Assembly (NCBI GenBank): GCA_024516035.1
Contig: CM044955.1
Span: forward strand, 10,838,318-10,902,317
Source: Bactericera cockerelli
Taxonomy: Eukaryota > Arthropoda > Insecta > Hemiptera > Triozidae
Reading direction: 5' to 3'
DNA: 64,000 nucleotides
In this document: one piece after another, positions 1 to 10,755 of the stretch
Layout: the number at the start of each line of letters is the position of its first letter
Numbering within the stretch: the stretch's first letter is position 1
The notes under the pieces: generated by a model
The model's input: the letters and a program-made list of their open reading frames with translations, nothing else
Told to the model about the DNA's origin: nothing
Database searches by the model: none
Program-made: the position numbers and the translations under genes

Positions 1-1412
1 GAGAAAGGCAAGAAGGTAGAGGGACATTTCTGAGTTAGAACTCAGGTACTAAAGTCACCATTGGTTTCAAAAAATTGTGGAGGAGAATCCATAGTGTGTA
101 CTATGGCTAAACAAAAAATGGCAATAGTCTTTTTTATTTTGTAGTCATGAATTTTTTGCTGGCTCTGGCGTTCGGACCGGGTGGACTAGTTTACCACTGA
201 GCTAATCGTACGCGTCTAATCGTTTCTCATTGAACATACTAACACAAAATGTTTTTTTAAATACCTTTTTGTTTATATCAAAATAGTATAAAACATAATA
301 AAGACTGCAAAAGTTTATTAATTTTACAAAATATTATCTTGTTTTTTCAAGACTTCTATTAAGAGTTGGCAATCGGTAAATATTTGTTATTTAATTAGTA
401 TTGTTTATGATAGAAGAACCTACCTACATATTTACCTGGATTAATTTCATAAACTCTATTTTCGTTTGGAAAATTCGCTAGTTTTTTTTTCTTTCGTAGG
501 GTTACATTATCAAGGCAGTCTCTCAGGGGCTTACATGAATAATACTTATGTGTATTGTGATACCAATAGTATCTGATATAACTCAATTTACAGATGGTAT
601 TACCCCCAAAAAAACCATAAGTTGTTGGTGTTACAACAGGTCAGATACAGGTATGAATAAAATATTCCATCAGATTTTTTTGATAATTAAAATAATATTG
701 ACCGTCGAGAATTAAACCTCGGTCATGCGACTAACACTCTTAGCACTACCCCATCTAGCTAATACCACTGACAATCTGTGAAGCACGAAATTTATCATTT
801 GAATTTTCCTAAACTGGCTGATGAAGGCATGTGAGACCGCGGTATTCAAAAGAAGCAATGTAAACAATTTTTGTAAACAATACAAGACGCCCTTACACAG
901 TCTACAGCTAGAAAACTCTTAGGATTTTTGAAGAGTTTTTGGCAAACATCTAATAATTTTTCCCAGAAGATCACGTGATAAAAAATCGTAAAAATATTTT
1001 TTAACATCCTCGGGGCGGCCGCCAACTTTTATCAAACTTGCCCATGTCTGTGCCAAAATTTGTTCGGACAAATGTCGAGTGTTTTATTTAGTAAAAAAGT
1101 TTTTTTGGGTGTTTTTTTCTGTTCAGGTGTAAAAAAATATGACAAACCAAATCGTAAAAAACAAAGTAGTGTAGCTAAAAACATCGAAATTTTGTTGGCT
1201 TTCTGCAAAAATGTTCAGAATCAACTCATCTTAAACAGAAAAAAAGTACTGACCTGAAGAATAAACCAAAGTCGGACTTTTTCGGAAAGTTGCAAAAAAT
1301 CACTTTGAGCAGTTACGAAGGCGAATCCGAAAAAACGGATTGCAGATCCGGCCTGGAAATGTCGTCAGTAATCTACCATTAACGGGTGTAAACGTTTTTT
1401 TGGTCCACCCTG
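1..1412 (-). mobile_element. Long-TIR DNA transposon, partial copy 1
   Basis: This is the right-hand part of a DNA transposon; the rest lies left of the window. It ends in GGTCCACCCTG at 1412 followed by TA. Its whole length is the reverse complement of 34547 to about 35998, the left part of the complete copy at 34547-37038, with small differences. The outer 450 bp (960-1412) match both TIRs of that copy. No intact transposase is present. The CAGGGTG-type terminus and flanking TA are like Tc1/mariner-type elements (inference). It abuts the left end of the large transposon that follows, so it may have inserted into that end. Confidence 0.8.
128..222 (-). repeat. tRNA-type SINE fragment (family B) inside copy 1
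   Basis: On the minus strand this reads as a tRNA-like head with TTAGCTCAGTGGTAAACTAG followed by a truncated body. The same fragment occurs in the same place in the other copy of the host element (35757-35880), so the SINE was already present before the two copies separated. Confidence 0.65.
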
Positions 1413-1640
1413 TAAAGTAATTGTATGCTACTTTACGCATGCATTTCATGCCAATGAGGGCTGTTCGTATAAAACTATACAAACATAAAAATAAGAGCTA
1501 TAGATTCATGCTAATTTAACATGATTGACATTCTTCGTATAGACTTATGTAAAGTCTGCATAATTTTTAGCATAGAAATAGGGCGGTTTGTATGATTTCA
1601 TGCTAAGGTTTTATGTTTCCAATAAAGATAGTTGTGTTCG
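1413..1640. repeat. Left subterminal repeats of the DNA transposon
   Basis: This AT-rich stretch has many short motifs such as GTATGCTA, CATGCTAA, GCATAA and TAGCATAG in both orientations. The same motifs dominate 8640-9097 and 15414-15775. They are candidate transposase or accessory-protein binding sites; that role is inferred. Confidence 0.5.
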
Positions 1641-1696
1641 GTTCGATCATTTCTTTTTAAGTGTGACAAGGCAAGGTTGTATTAAGTACGTTCGTA

Positions 1697-1774
1697 ATGT
1701 CAGTGAGTGAAATTTTAGGAGACGACGCAGGCGAAGGAGAGGAATTGTCTGCTAAAAAGTCTAAAATGAAATAG
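1697..1774 (+). other. Possible 25-codon upstream ORF
   Basis: An ATG at 1697 opens a 25-residue acidic-then-basic peptide that ends in a lysine-rich tail (SAKKSKMK) at the TAG of 1772-1774. It lies upstream of the TATA box of the SAM gene, so it could belong to a longer alternative transcript or be chance. No family is recognised. Confidence 0.2.
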
Positions 1775-2000
1775 CTTAATGATAAAATTAAAATCTTGCT
1801 TAAGTTTACAGAAAATACACATTAATTTAAATTTTACCTACCTATTCTAAAAAAATGTACCCAGTTTCTTATTGTTCACATAGTATCTTAGTTACTTAAA
1901 ATATTTAGTTCAGCTCAAAATTTGTACCTATTATGTAATCTAAATCTTCTTAGTGGAGTGTACCCTCGAAGAGGATTCAACCTTTGATGTTCAAAGGTCC

Positions 2001-2037
2001 TATATAAGCACCTTAACCTGGGTGCAATGTCTCATTA
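2001..2037 (+). promoter_or_regulatory. Core promoter of the SAM-domain gene
   Basis: TATATAAG at 2001-2008 is followed 33 bp later by TCATTA (A at 2034), which resembles an arthropod initiator. The spacing suits a TATA/Inr promoter, and the first ATG of the gene follows about 100 bp downstream at 2133. The assignment is from motifs and spacing only. Confidence 0.55.
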
Positions 2038-2132
2038 CTTCATTAGTTGCTATCAAGTCAAGTGCTCCTTGGTTCTTCCTCATTAGTTGTTGTCGAGTGC
2101 TTGTGTGAGTTGGTTATTCTTGAAGACTCATC

Positions 2133-4514
2133 ATGGACAGTGTATCAGTATCAGACCTTCTAACTGCCTGGGGACTACAGCAGTACGTGGAAACATTTGC
2201 AAGTAAGTTTTCCTTTATTTCCTTTAACACAAAATTGAAATTTCCGACGGTTCGAATCGAAATTTACATTGTTGGCCAGTACAAGTGTTCGACGGTTGTT
2301 CGTAATATCCAATTTACTGTTATTCAAAGTCTTTCCTTTTAGTTATTTCAATTCTTTCCTCGGAAAATTCTCATTTAAATCTGACTCCAGTGTTACCTCT
2401 TTAATTTCTTTGTCCTTTAAGAAAGGAAAATAATGGAATCGACCAAAATTTTCGATAGTCAGTTTTCATTGCCAAAACACGTTTTTCTCTGTTATCTAAT
2501 TTGTTTAAAACAAAATATAATATATGAAATCAGGTGAGAAATATTAAATGCTGTTTTTCAAATAATTACCTTCGCTATAGTTTTTGAACGTGCCGAAGGA
2601 ATTTTGCTGTATAGTTTTTATTCCTTAAAAATAAAATTTTGATATTATGTTTTGTCTGGTATTAAGGGCTATTTCATTTTGAAAAATTTGGGCCCCCTAC
2701 CAAATTTGAAAGCCCATATTGGGCATTTTTTAATGCCAAATTTAATGCCTAACCTGAATACCTGATCAGTTTGATCCACTAGTATATATTGGTACTCATG
2801 TCTGTTTCAGATAACCAAATCACCACGGACATTCTGAGGGACATGGAGCCGGCGGAGATGAAACTGCTCATTGACTGTGTTGCTCACATCATCATTCTAC
2901 GCAAAAAACGGGACGAATGGATTAAACAGTGTGAACAACAAAGCCAATTCTTACAAGAAGACACCTCGATGATTCAATTTCAACCAAGCACATCACATCA
3001 GTTCCCACATGGCCAATCTCTGCAAGACGGAGGATCGTACACAACTCTAGACAACGTTGGCCATTCTTCAAGTAGTGTCATATTAGATGCATGGAGAACT
3101 GCTTCATCGTCTCATTATGACTCTTCACAATGGAGTTCTTCGGGGTCTTGGACATCAACACCGGTGGGTGGGCACACCACACCAGTTGTGACACCAGAGT
3201 CCGGACTCACGCCAGTCTTGACACCTGGACTCACGCCAGCCTTGACACCTGAAGGAACACCAAGCAATGTAACTACAGGAAGCAATATGCCCGACACCTC
3301 TAATATCTTTGTGGCACTTGACAAACCACTGATTCATAGAGCGCTCTCAAGAGTATCAAATTCGCAGAAGCAATCATACCTCAACATGACTTCCTTCATG
3401 TCATATGATCGGCAGGCTGTTGCTCAAGCAATCATGAAGTACATATTTTCACACTGCCCCCAGCGGACACTTTCAACAATCGACTTCATGAGAATACGGG
3501 ACCTAATCATAGAACAGTTTCCTTTTGAACGAGAAACCTCCACCATCTGGTTCAAATTGTACCGTTCCAATGACAGCGACAATGATCTACCTGAAGCATT
3601 TTCTTCAAAGAAAGATAAGCCTTACCGGAGCTCCACGTCCGGTTTGCTGTATGAAATCTGGCGAAATCTCAGAAATAAAGGAAAGAAGGAAGGTGTCATC
3701 GAGTTCAAGAAGCGAAGGCCAAGTCAGAACCGTGAAAACCAAGAGCAGGAGGACTCGGAGTTGAACAAAAGCATTGCAACAGACACATTCATTACCGTAG
3801 GTATGTATATACTTAAACTACAATTCGATAACTTATAACAGACCTCAGTAGCCTGATCAATAAGGCGACGGACTCGTAACCTGGAGGTCGGAGGTTCGAG
3901 TACCAGGTTAAGCATATATTTGGTAAAGCGAGTTTGGGTAGTTGTGATCAAAATAGTGATTAGTACAAATAACTAAAAAAAAATTATAAAAAAATAATTT
4001 TATATCTCAGATGTGGGGCTACGTGACTTTTTTAATAACATGTGTTGTTTTGTTTTCAGAAAACACCGTAGTTCAAAACTATCTGCAATGGTTAGAGACT
4101 GCTACTCCAAGTGATTCCTTCGAGACTATCAAACTCCGTTGGGAGGAGACATCAAGGGACAGACTCCAATGTTTGCAGGCGGGCAATGAGAAATTTCAAT
4201 CAATCATCCAGTACTTCAACACATATCGTATTCTGCGGGATCCTGAAAGAGGACCTGTGCTGGTAAGTTATTTCTTTTTTGATTTTTGATATTATATGAA
4301 ATTACATTTTTACAATAAGTCCTTAATATTAACTTGAATACTGAATAGATAATTATTATTTACTGACATACGAGTAACATGCCCTAAACAACCCACACTA
4401 AGAAAATCGGTGATTTTCTTGTTATGTGGGATAGTACTATTTTTCTCACTTTATTTTACTTTCAATTCTATTTCTCTCTCTCTCTATCTCTCTCTCTCTC
4501 TCTATCCCTCTCTC

Positions 4515-4575
<61 letters not shown>

Positions 4576-5396
4576 TCTTTCGTTTATTTTTATTTTTCTA
4601 TTCATTTTTTATTTATTTCGATCTCACTTTCTTTTCTCATTCTTTATCTCTTTTTCTTTCTCTTGACTATCAATGATAGTTGATTATTTATCTCGTGTGT
4701 TCTTCTTTGTTCTAGATAAACATGGACTTTGACATATTGCATCCTGGAAGAACAACGTGCTTGATTGAAGGCCTTCTCCATCACAGGGAGAAGATCATCA
4801 CCCTAGCAAAAGCCGTGAAAGAGAGGGCCTCTCGGAAAGATCTTGTATCCAGTGATCTCGTCAGTTTCCTAGAAGAGTTGTCACCCAACGCTAACATGGA
4901 CGTTCGGACTGCGCAGTGCCTGCTATTGCTGCCCTACCTCACATCAGTTCCTGCCACAAAAAAGGTGAAGAGTTACTCTTGGAAACCATCAAGGTCTGAA
5001 GTTTGCGAGGGATTCATAATGCATGTGTCCAGTCCTTCTAACATAGAAACCTGCAGGGTGAGTCGGATTGAAAAATTGACTAAAATGTACAGACCCACTT
5101 TACCCTATGTCATGTATGTAGGTGATTTTAAAAATCCAACCAATGTTTATTGTGTTGTAGATGACATTCTACAACCTCAAAATTCAATTGTAGCAGCTGT
5201 AGATCTTTGTTTCAAGATTTTCTTTGTAACGCATTGTAATTACCCAGAAGAGAGTCAACATCTGTGGCTTACACTGCAGCTAGGTTTCTACGAAATATCC
5301 ACCAAGTATGATAAGATTCATGCACCGACTACTAAACTTTTAGCTGACCTTGCATTGATGCCTAAAGCAAATAGAGCAGCCAGGGCATCTAGGTAG
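2133..5396 (+). CDS. SAM-domain transposon protein, 647 aa, four exons
   Basis: The predicted exons are 2133-2202, 2811-3800, 4060-4262 and 4716-5396. All introns are GT-AG with good consensus (GTAAGT, GTATGT, GTAAGT; TTTCAG, TTTCAG, TTCTAG), and the joined frame stays open to TAG at 5394-5396. Residues 1 to about 60 look like a sterile alpha motif domain: WGLQQYVETF, then an N-Q-I-T helix and DMEPAEMKLLI. Residues about 140-180 are a Thr/Pro repeat. A basic stretch (KKRRP) lies near residue 322, and the C-terminal half is mostly helical with no recognised domain. The layout recalls SAMD3-like animal proteins (from memory). It sits 330 bp upstream of the transposase on the same strand, so an accessory or DNA-binding role in transposition is inferred. 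A GTAGGTAA at the stop could also be a donor linking it to the next ORF. Confidence 0.75.
3841..3975 (+). repeat. tRNA-derived SINE (family E) in an intron
   Basis: The head reads GACCTCAGTAGCCTGATCAA with a B-box-like GGAGGTTCGAGTACC, followed by the family body ending near AGTGATTAGTACAAATAA. It lies inside the second intron of the SAM gene in the sense orientation. Relatives are at 33036, 51526 and 53545. Confidence 0.7.
4472..4577. repeat. (CT)n microsatellite in intron
   Basis: This is an almost pure CT/TC tract with a few TATC and TCCC interruptions, in the third intron of the SAM gene. The long open frames through it are an effect of low complexity and are not coding. Confidence 0.9.
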
Positions 5397-5728
5397 GTAA
5401 TTTGTCTGCTCAAAGTAGGGGAATGTGGGGACTAAAGGAGGTTAAGTTTAATTAAATTTCAGACCATCAAAGTCTCGGTTTTACAATCCTCTTTTTGAGC
5501 TGTTAAACTTGCTCTATTTTCTGCTCTCTTCCTCCAATATTTGAAAACATTTTCTTTTTGTCTTTTCCATTTTGCCCCACCTTCCCCTACATGTGTCAGC
5601 CCCCTACACAGAATTTTTTTTAATATATTTGTTTTAGTTTAGTTTACTTGTAGGTACAAATTTTGAGCTCCTTTATCGTATTTTTGTTGTTTTAATCTAT
5701 TTCAATTTGCTTACTATAATTGTTTACT
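5397..5728 (+). other. Spacer between the two transposon genes
   Basis: The spacer has no open frame of note and no clear AATAAA. It has pyrimidine-rich runs ending in AG (for example ATTAAATTTCAG near 5461), so the two genes may share a transcript joined by splicing, as the two products of plant En/Spm are. That is inference. Confidence 0.35.
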
Positions 5729-8149
5729 ATGTTCACTTGCGAGGACTGTCAAAAATTGTTCCAAACTATTTTTTCATATTGTAAGCACATTAAGGACTCA
5801 TGTCCTGTACGTGCTAGAAATGGTAATTCCTCCCGATTCACATGTGGAGCGCCTTCTTGTCGTCGACATTATTCAAATTTGCATGCACTACGCAAGCATT
5901 TGAAAACATTACATCATGATTGTGAACCATCTGAGCTTAATGATTCTTTCATACGAGATGATAATCCACTTGCTAGTACTATTTCCATGGAAATTGATGT
6001 GTCTCGTGAAATAGCGAACACAGCAAGCTCGGTGAAAGATTCTTTGCGAAAGTTAGTCACTTCTCTATATGCAAATCCAGGCATTCCAAGAAGTACCATT
6101 CAAAATTCTGTAATTAACATTGAAGAATTTTTGACATCCTATAATAATCATTTAACCAGGGTTATTGATTTGATAGATAAATCAGGGTTCCCTAAGAGTT
6201 ATTATCACTTGTATTTAAGAGACTTGTTCGTAGCATCTGAAAACGAAATGTCTGATCTGAATTCAGACCATAAAAGAATTCTGAGTTTCCAGATTTTGGG
6301 AACGTTAATTTTACCCGTTGAAATTACAATAGGGTCTCGTTTAGATATGGTTAGAAGAGGTTTGTCTCATTCTCCTTGTACTCTTCAGTTGATACCAGTT
6401 GAGTTGGTTTTGGGAAAAATTTTATCCCTTGATCACATTTTCAAGGGCATTTCTGACTATTTCAGAATGGTTAACAATTCATCTGAATTAATGAGTAACA
6501 TTGTTCAAGGAAATGCTTGGCAAAGAAGAAATTTTGTTCAATCAGAAAATGAAATGCATCTCCCACTAATTTTATACTTTGATGATTTCGAAGTAAATAA
6601 TCCCTTAGGTAGCCATGCAGGAATTCAAAAACTGGGTGGGGTTTATTTGTCTCTTCCATTTCTCCCACCATATTGGTTTTCTCAGTTGAACAACATTATT
6701 ATGTTGTCGATGTTCCATGCGTCTGATAGACGTACCTTTGGGAACAAGGCTATTTTTAGCCCGATTATCCAGAAACTAAATTTTCTAAGTAGTAACGGTA
6801 TATCTGTTCACAATAGATACTTCCAGGGCACTGTAAAATTCCATGTCGTTAGTATCACTGGTGATAATTTGGGCTTAAACGGTATTTTGGGTTTCGTTGA
6901 GAGTTTCATAGGTAATTATTGTTGTAGAATTTGTTCTGTTGACAAGAGTGCACTTGCAACCATGCATACTTTAGATACTACTCTATTGCGAGACATGGAA
7001 TCTTATAACAGAGATCTGGAAGTAAACGATCCTTCAAAAACAGGAATAAAAGAAAAGTGTGTTTGGTTAGAGTTAGATGGGTTTTCTCTCTTTGACAATG
7101 TTGCTGTTGATATTCTTCATGATTATTTAGAAGGTTGTTGTCGTTATGTCTTATCTTACGTTGTAAATTATGTAATTAAAGAAAAAAAATTTGTGACTAT
7201 TGAACTCTTACAAAGAAAAATTTTTTTCTTCGATTTCGGTCCGGATAGCCGAAATAAACCTTCAAATATTTTATTTGATGATGGATCTGCCACAATCAAA
7301 CTGAAATGCTCAGGATCTGAAATGATGGTTTTTGTCAAATATTTTGGTCTTATTATTGGGTATTACGTTCCTGAAGACGACAGGGTCTGGGACCTTTATG
7401 TCTTGTTGAGGAAACTATTAGATAAATTAATGGTACGTTCCTTTTCAAAGGATGAAATAGCTCCTCTTAGACATTTAATTGAACTATTTTTGTGGACTTT
7501 TAGTGATGTTGTAAAAGAGAACCTGAAGCCTAAGTTTCATTTCCTTCTACATTATCCAGATATGTTTCTCAAATTTGGTCCATTAGTTTCTTTGTCCACC
7601 ATGAGATTTGAAGCTAAGCATAGAGTATCAAAAATAGCTGCTCGTGCGGCTTGTACTAGAGTTAACATTTGCAAAACAGTTGCAACGCGAAACCAATTGA
7701 CATTACATCATTACTTATCATCAACTTCAAAGGTAGAGGGGATAGTTTTTGGTAGGAAATCGAGCATTTTCACAGAGCATTCAGAGTTTTTGAAATCCAA
7801 ATTCAATGTTAGTTCCCCAGATTTGTTCGTTTCCATTACATGGTTGGAAACGAAAAATTGTAAAATAGAAAAATCTAGCATTCTAATGAAAGATCTTTGT
7901 ATGGACACTATGCTTCCAATTTTTGTTCAAGTAGAAGACATTTTTGTTTGTAACGGACAAGTTTTTTTCATTTGTTCTAAATTACAATGTCAATACTTTA
8001 TTGACCACTTTCAAGCATACAAAGTAGTACAACAGACCGAAGAGAAAGAGTACTTGTCTCTGGAAAACCTATTTTCTCCCATTCCACATACGCTTTCCAT
8101 TCAACCCAACTTCACTTTTTATGTTACTTTAAGATGCAACATAGAATAG
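5729..8149 (+). CDS. C2H2 zinc-finger DDE-like transposase, 806 aa
   Basis: The frame is intact and uninterrupted. The first true ATG is at 5729; the frame upstream of it opens only at a TTG. The N-terminus has two zinc-finger-like units: a CEDC unit ending in H-x4-C, and a C-x4-C-x12-H-x4-H unit. The core carries conserved-looking blocks. These are YFDDFEVNNPLGS (D285/D286), GDNLGLNGILGFVESF (D379) with a following CCRIC cluster, ILHDYLEG (H464, D465), and STMRFEAKHR (E628). D286, D379 and E628 are plausible catalytic DDE residues by position and context. The blocks match, from memory, a large family of transposase-like proteins in animals; a CMC/CACTA relationship is inferred. Its base composition is more AT-rich than the SAM gene next to it. 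Being intact, it could be active. Confidence 0.8.
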   Translation: MFTCEDCQKLFQTIFSYCKHIKDSCPVRARNGNSSRFTCGAPSCRRHYSNLHALRKHLKTLHHDCEPSELNDSFIRDDNPLASTISMEIDVSREIANTASSVKDSLRKLVTSLYANPGIPRSTIQNSVINIEEFLTSYNNHLTRVIDLIDKSGFPKSYYHLYLRDLFVASENEMSDLNSDHKRILSFQILGTLILPVEITIGSRLDMVRRGLSHSPCTLQLIPVELVLGKILSLDHIFKGISDYFRMVNNSSELMSNIVQGNAWQRRNFVQSENEMHLPLILYFDDFEVNNPLGSHAGIQKLGGVYLSLPFLPPYWFSQLNNIIMLSMFHASDRRTFGNKAIFSPIIQKLNFLSSNGISVHNRYFQGTVKFHVVSITGDNLGLNGILGFVESFIGNYCCRICSVDKSALATMHTLDTTLLRDMESYNRDLEVNDPSKTGIKEKCVWLELDGFSLFDNVAVDILHDYLEGCCRYVLSYVVNYVIKEKKFVTIELLQRKIFFFDFGPDSRNKPSNILFDDGSATIKLKCSGSEMMVFVKYFGLIIGYYVPEDDRVWDLYVLLRKLLDKLMVRSFSKDEIAPLRHLIELFLWTFSDVVKENLKPKFHFLLHYPDMFLKFGPLVSLSTMRFEAKHRVSKIAARAACTRVNICKTVATRNQLTLHHYLSSTSKVEGIVFGRKSSIFTEHSEFLKSKFNVSSPDLFVSITWLETKNCKIEKSSILMKDLCMDTMLPIFVQVEDIFVCNGQVFFICSKLQCQYFIDHFQAYKVVQQTEEKEYLSLENLFSPIPHTLSIQPNFTFYVTLRCNIE

Positions 8150-8366
8150 GTAGGCATAACTGTAAACTTTATAAATGATATAACTGTTAACTGTCTGGTG
8201 ATCTAAGAGCTATACAGGTTCATCTGTACAGAGTATACGTAATAAAGGTATACTAATATACCTGAAAGACACCTGACTGTTTCTATTACCCCATTTTACC
8301 GCTCCCTGATAATGTAACATATAAGTTGTATTTTTTCTTAACTGTATATATAGTGTAATATCTGCA

Positions 8367-8457
8367 AATAAAAAGTTGTTGATGTGTAATTTCTGTAAAT
8401 TTAAAAATTGTTAATGTGTAATTTCTGTAAACTTAAAGTGTAATTTCTGTAAATAAA
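8367..8457 (+). terminator. Polyadenylation signals after the transposase gene
   Basis: AATAAA occurs at 8367-8372 and again at 8452-8457, about 220 and 300 bp after the stop codon. The second is followed by TGTGTTGTACATT, a GT-rich stretch. Either could end the transposase transcript. Confidence 0.55.
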
Positions 8458-8639
8458 GAGTGTAATGTGTTGTACATTATATTTACTTGAATAATTGAAT
8501 TCTTCTTCATTTTCCACACATAGGGCAATACATATATCCTATGACTTTGTATGACTAGGAATATGCATGTAGATGACTTCCGTCCGAGTGCAAAATATTT
8601 ATGCACTTAGTCGGAGGCTATCCTGCAAATTTCTGTACA

Positions 8640-8846
8640 TTCAAATACATAGGTATATGTATAGCTGTATGCAAAAGTATGCATACAGCTATACGTATCA
8701 TACGTATAGCTGTATGCATACTTTTGCATACTGCTATGAGAACGTTCGCATATTGAATATGCGAACGTTGGCATAGTGACTATGCCAACGTTAGCATAGT
8801 CACTATGCCAAGGGTCGCATAGTGACCATACCAACGTTCGTATATT
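8640..8846. repeat. Array of GCATA hairpins (right subterminal region, part 1)
   Basis: The stretch is a series of near-perfect inverted repeats. At 8655-8740 two halves built on GTATAGCTGTATGCATAC face each other. Then come units of the form AACGTTCGCATA-TTGAA-TATGCGAACGTT and AACGTTGGCATAG-TGA-CTATGCCAACGTT. The repeated core is AACGTTNGCATA. Dense palindromic sites next to a transposase gene are candidate binding sites (inference). Confidence 0.75.
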
Positions 8847-9097
8847 GTTATGCCTACTTTGCATAATAGTTAGCATAACACTATGCCAACGTTAGCATGC
8901 GGTTTTTAACAGTATGCCTACTTCGCATAACAGTTAGCATAACACTATGCCAACGTTAGCATGCGGTTTTTAACAGTATGCCTACTTCGCATAACAGTTA
9001 GCATAACACTATGCCAACGTTAGCATGCGGTTTTTAACAGTATGCCTACTTCGCATAACAGTTAGCATAACACTATGCCAACGTTAGCATGCGGTTT
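8847..9097. repeat. 64-bp tandem repeat, four copies (right subterminal region, part 2)
   Basis: Four units start at 8847, 8910, 8974 and 9038, and the last three are nearly identical. Each contains CTTCGCATAACAG, TTAGCATAACACTATGCC and AACGTTAGCATGCGG, so each unit carries several copies of the GCATA core. The array is broken at 9097 by the retrotransposon and resumes at 15414. Confidence 0.9.

Positions 9098-9099
<2 letters not shown>

Positions 9100-9191
<92 letters not shown>
9100..9191. repeat. 92-nt poly-T at the 5' junction of the retrotransposon
   Basis: This is an uninterrupted T run directly between the 64-bp repeat array (ending GCGGTTTCA) and the 5' region of the element. Together with the 3' poly-A it gives the insert homopolymers on both sides. 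The sequence just inside it does not match the inverted 3' UTR of the element. Confidence 0.9.
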
Positions 9192-9194
<3 letters not shown>

Positions 9195-10392
9195 CAATTT
9201 TGGATTACATAATATGACACCTCCTAAGATAATTCTACCTTGTTTTGGAGGTGGGCTCCTCTCATTTATAAATTAAACCTTTGAACCGAGCAGGTCATGT
9301 GTCAATATGTTCCGTGTCCGTTTGATTTTGAAATGTCATTTTAAAATAGTTCCCTTAAAGTGACTTTAATTTGATTTAGATAAGTATATTCTGTGAAATT
9401 TGTTATTCATAATAGTGTTTAAAAGTACAATTAAAGTTGATCATTAAAAGTTCTATCTTAAAATTAAAAGTGCAATTATTTTAATAATTAAATACTAAAG
9501 TTATCGTGTCTCAGTGAATCTCTGTGCATAGGCTCGGTTCGGTGAGGTCGTCAAGGTCATTCACCTCAGTGACCCCACCTCACCTCTGACCCGAGATAAG
9601 AGTTTCATCGGGAGTAGGTGCCAGTAGATCTAGCTTGATAAACGAGCGGTTCTCAAAGCGATAGAGGAGCGCCAGTCTGTCTAGCTTGGTTACAAGCTGT
9701 TCTCAAACAGTGGGAACTCTATCGAAATAAATACGATTCACACGTAAAAATTACGTCTAATAAAGAACGTTAAAATATGTTTTTACCTTCCTACGTCTGA
9801 TACAAGAACGTTTTTTCTACAAAGTATATTTATTTTCCGTTTTTTACGTCTTGTTTATTTTTACAATATCCAAGAACGTTTAAATTTTGTATATTTATTT
9901 TTTACGTCTTGGTATAACACAAGAACGTTAGTACTCTTTAAAGTGTGTGTGTGTGCTGCTGTCGTGTTTTACCCTTACGGGAAACTAGTGCAAGGAGAAA
10001 TTCTAAGCCGTGACCGCTGTCACTGACCCGAGGGATCCCTGAGAGTAAGCGGAGGAGCTGCCGGGCGATCTCCAGTGCAGTAGTTGCTGTCATAAGTATT
10101 TCTGGTTTAGACAGTGATATAATATCACCAATAATATTAGTTTATTCTTTCTTTTTACTAATATACGCTACCCAAAAAAAAAGAGATTTTAATTTAGTTA
10201 TTTTTGCGTGCTAAAAGAGGTTAAATCCCAAAAAGAGGCCAAACCGCCCAAAAAGAGTTTTGAACCAAAAAAGAGGTTTTACCCTTAAAAGAGGCGTCCT
10301 AAATAATATTTATTTATTTTTAAATTATCTTTTCGTGTTTCTAAATGTTTCTTTCACCCCGATTCTCACTCTCCCAGCTATAGCTTAAAGGT
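9192..10392 (+). promoter_or_regulatory. 5' region of the R1-like element with internal repeats
   Basis: This non-coding leader of about 1.2 kb has two repeat sets. Four spaced copies of an ACGTCT...AAGAACGTT unit lie at about 9745-9930, and five copies of an AAAGAG(G) motif lie at about 10210-10300. A doubled AGCTTG...TTCTCAAA motif lies at 9632-9710. Non-LTR elements of this type usually carry an internal promoter here. No specific start site is assigned. Confidence 0.55.
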
Positions 10393-10755
10393 ATGGCGGA
10401 AGACGAGAATACGGAAAATTCCAACGGGAATAGGAACCAATTTGATGGAGGTAATGCGTATAAGAAAAGGAAATTGGGTGTTGATGGCTCACCTGTGTCA
10501 AGTCAGGTACTCATGGCGGAGGATGCCAGAGTTGAGTTGGTACAGGCGATTCAGAAGCTTAGCGCTCTTATTGTAGACCTTTCTAAGGATATTAGTGACT
10601 CCCCAAAAATAAGGAAGGATATCAAGGAGAGAACACAAATTCTCCAGGATATGAATACACAGTTGCTAGAAAACACCGTGTTGGATATTCTCCAGGCACC
10701 TGCTGCAAACAAGGCGATTATAACAGATATTGGAGAAAACTTACCCCCCGTATGA
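10393..10755 (+). CDS. R1-like element, N-terminal ORF1 segment (120 aa)
   Basis: The ORF starts at ATG 10393. It is a hydrophilic protein with a Lys/Arg patch (KKRK near residue 25) and a helical stretch (about 48-105) that could be coiled coil. It ends at TGA 10753-10755, which overlaps the ATG of the next ORF as ATGA. It may be a separate small ORF linked by stop-restart translation, or the true N-terminus of ORF1 split off by a frameshift. The combined length with the next ORF, about 596 residues, would suit a whole R1-type ORF1. Confidence 0.6.
   Translation: MAEDENTENSNGNRNQFDGGNAYKKRKLGVDGSPVSSQVLMAEDARVELVQAIQKLSALIVDLSKDISDSPKIRKDIKERTQILQDMNTQLLENTVLDILQAPAANKAIITDIGENLPPV

Noticed and set aside
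395..586. Conserved small protein, because a very similar frame occurs at 35364-35573
   Set aside because: The similarity comes from two copies of one transposon; the frame has no domain and differs by indels between copies.
4410..4676. Serine/leucine-rich protein
   Set aside because: The frames run through a CT microsatellite inside an intron.
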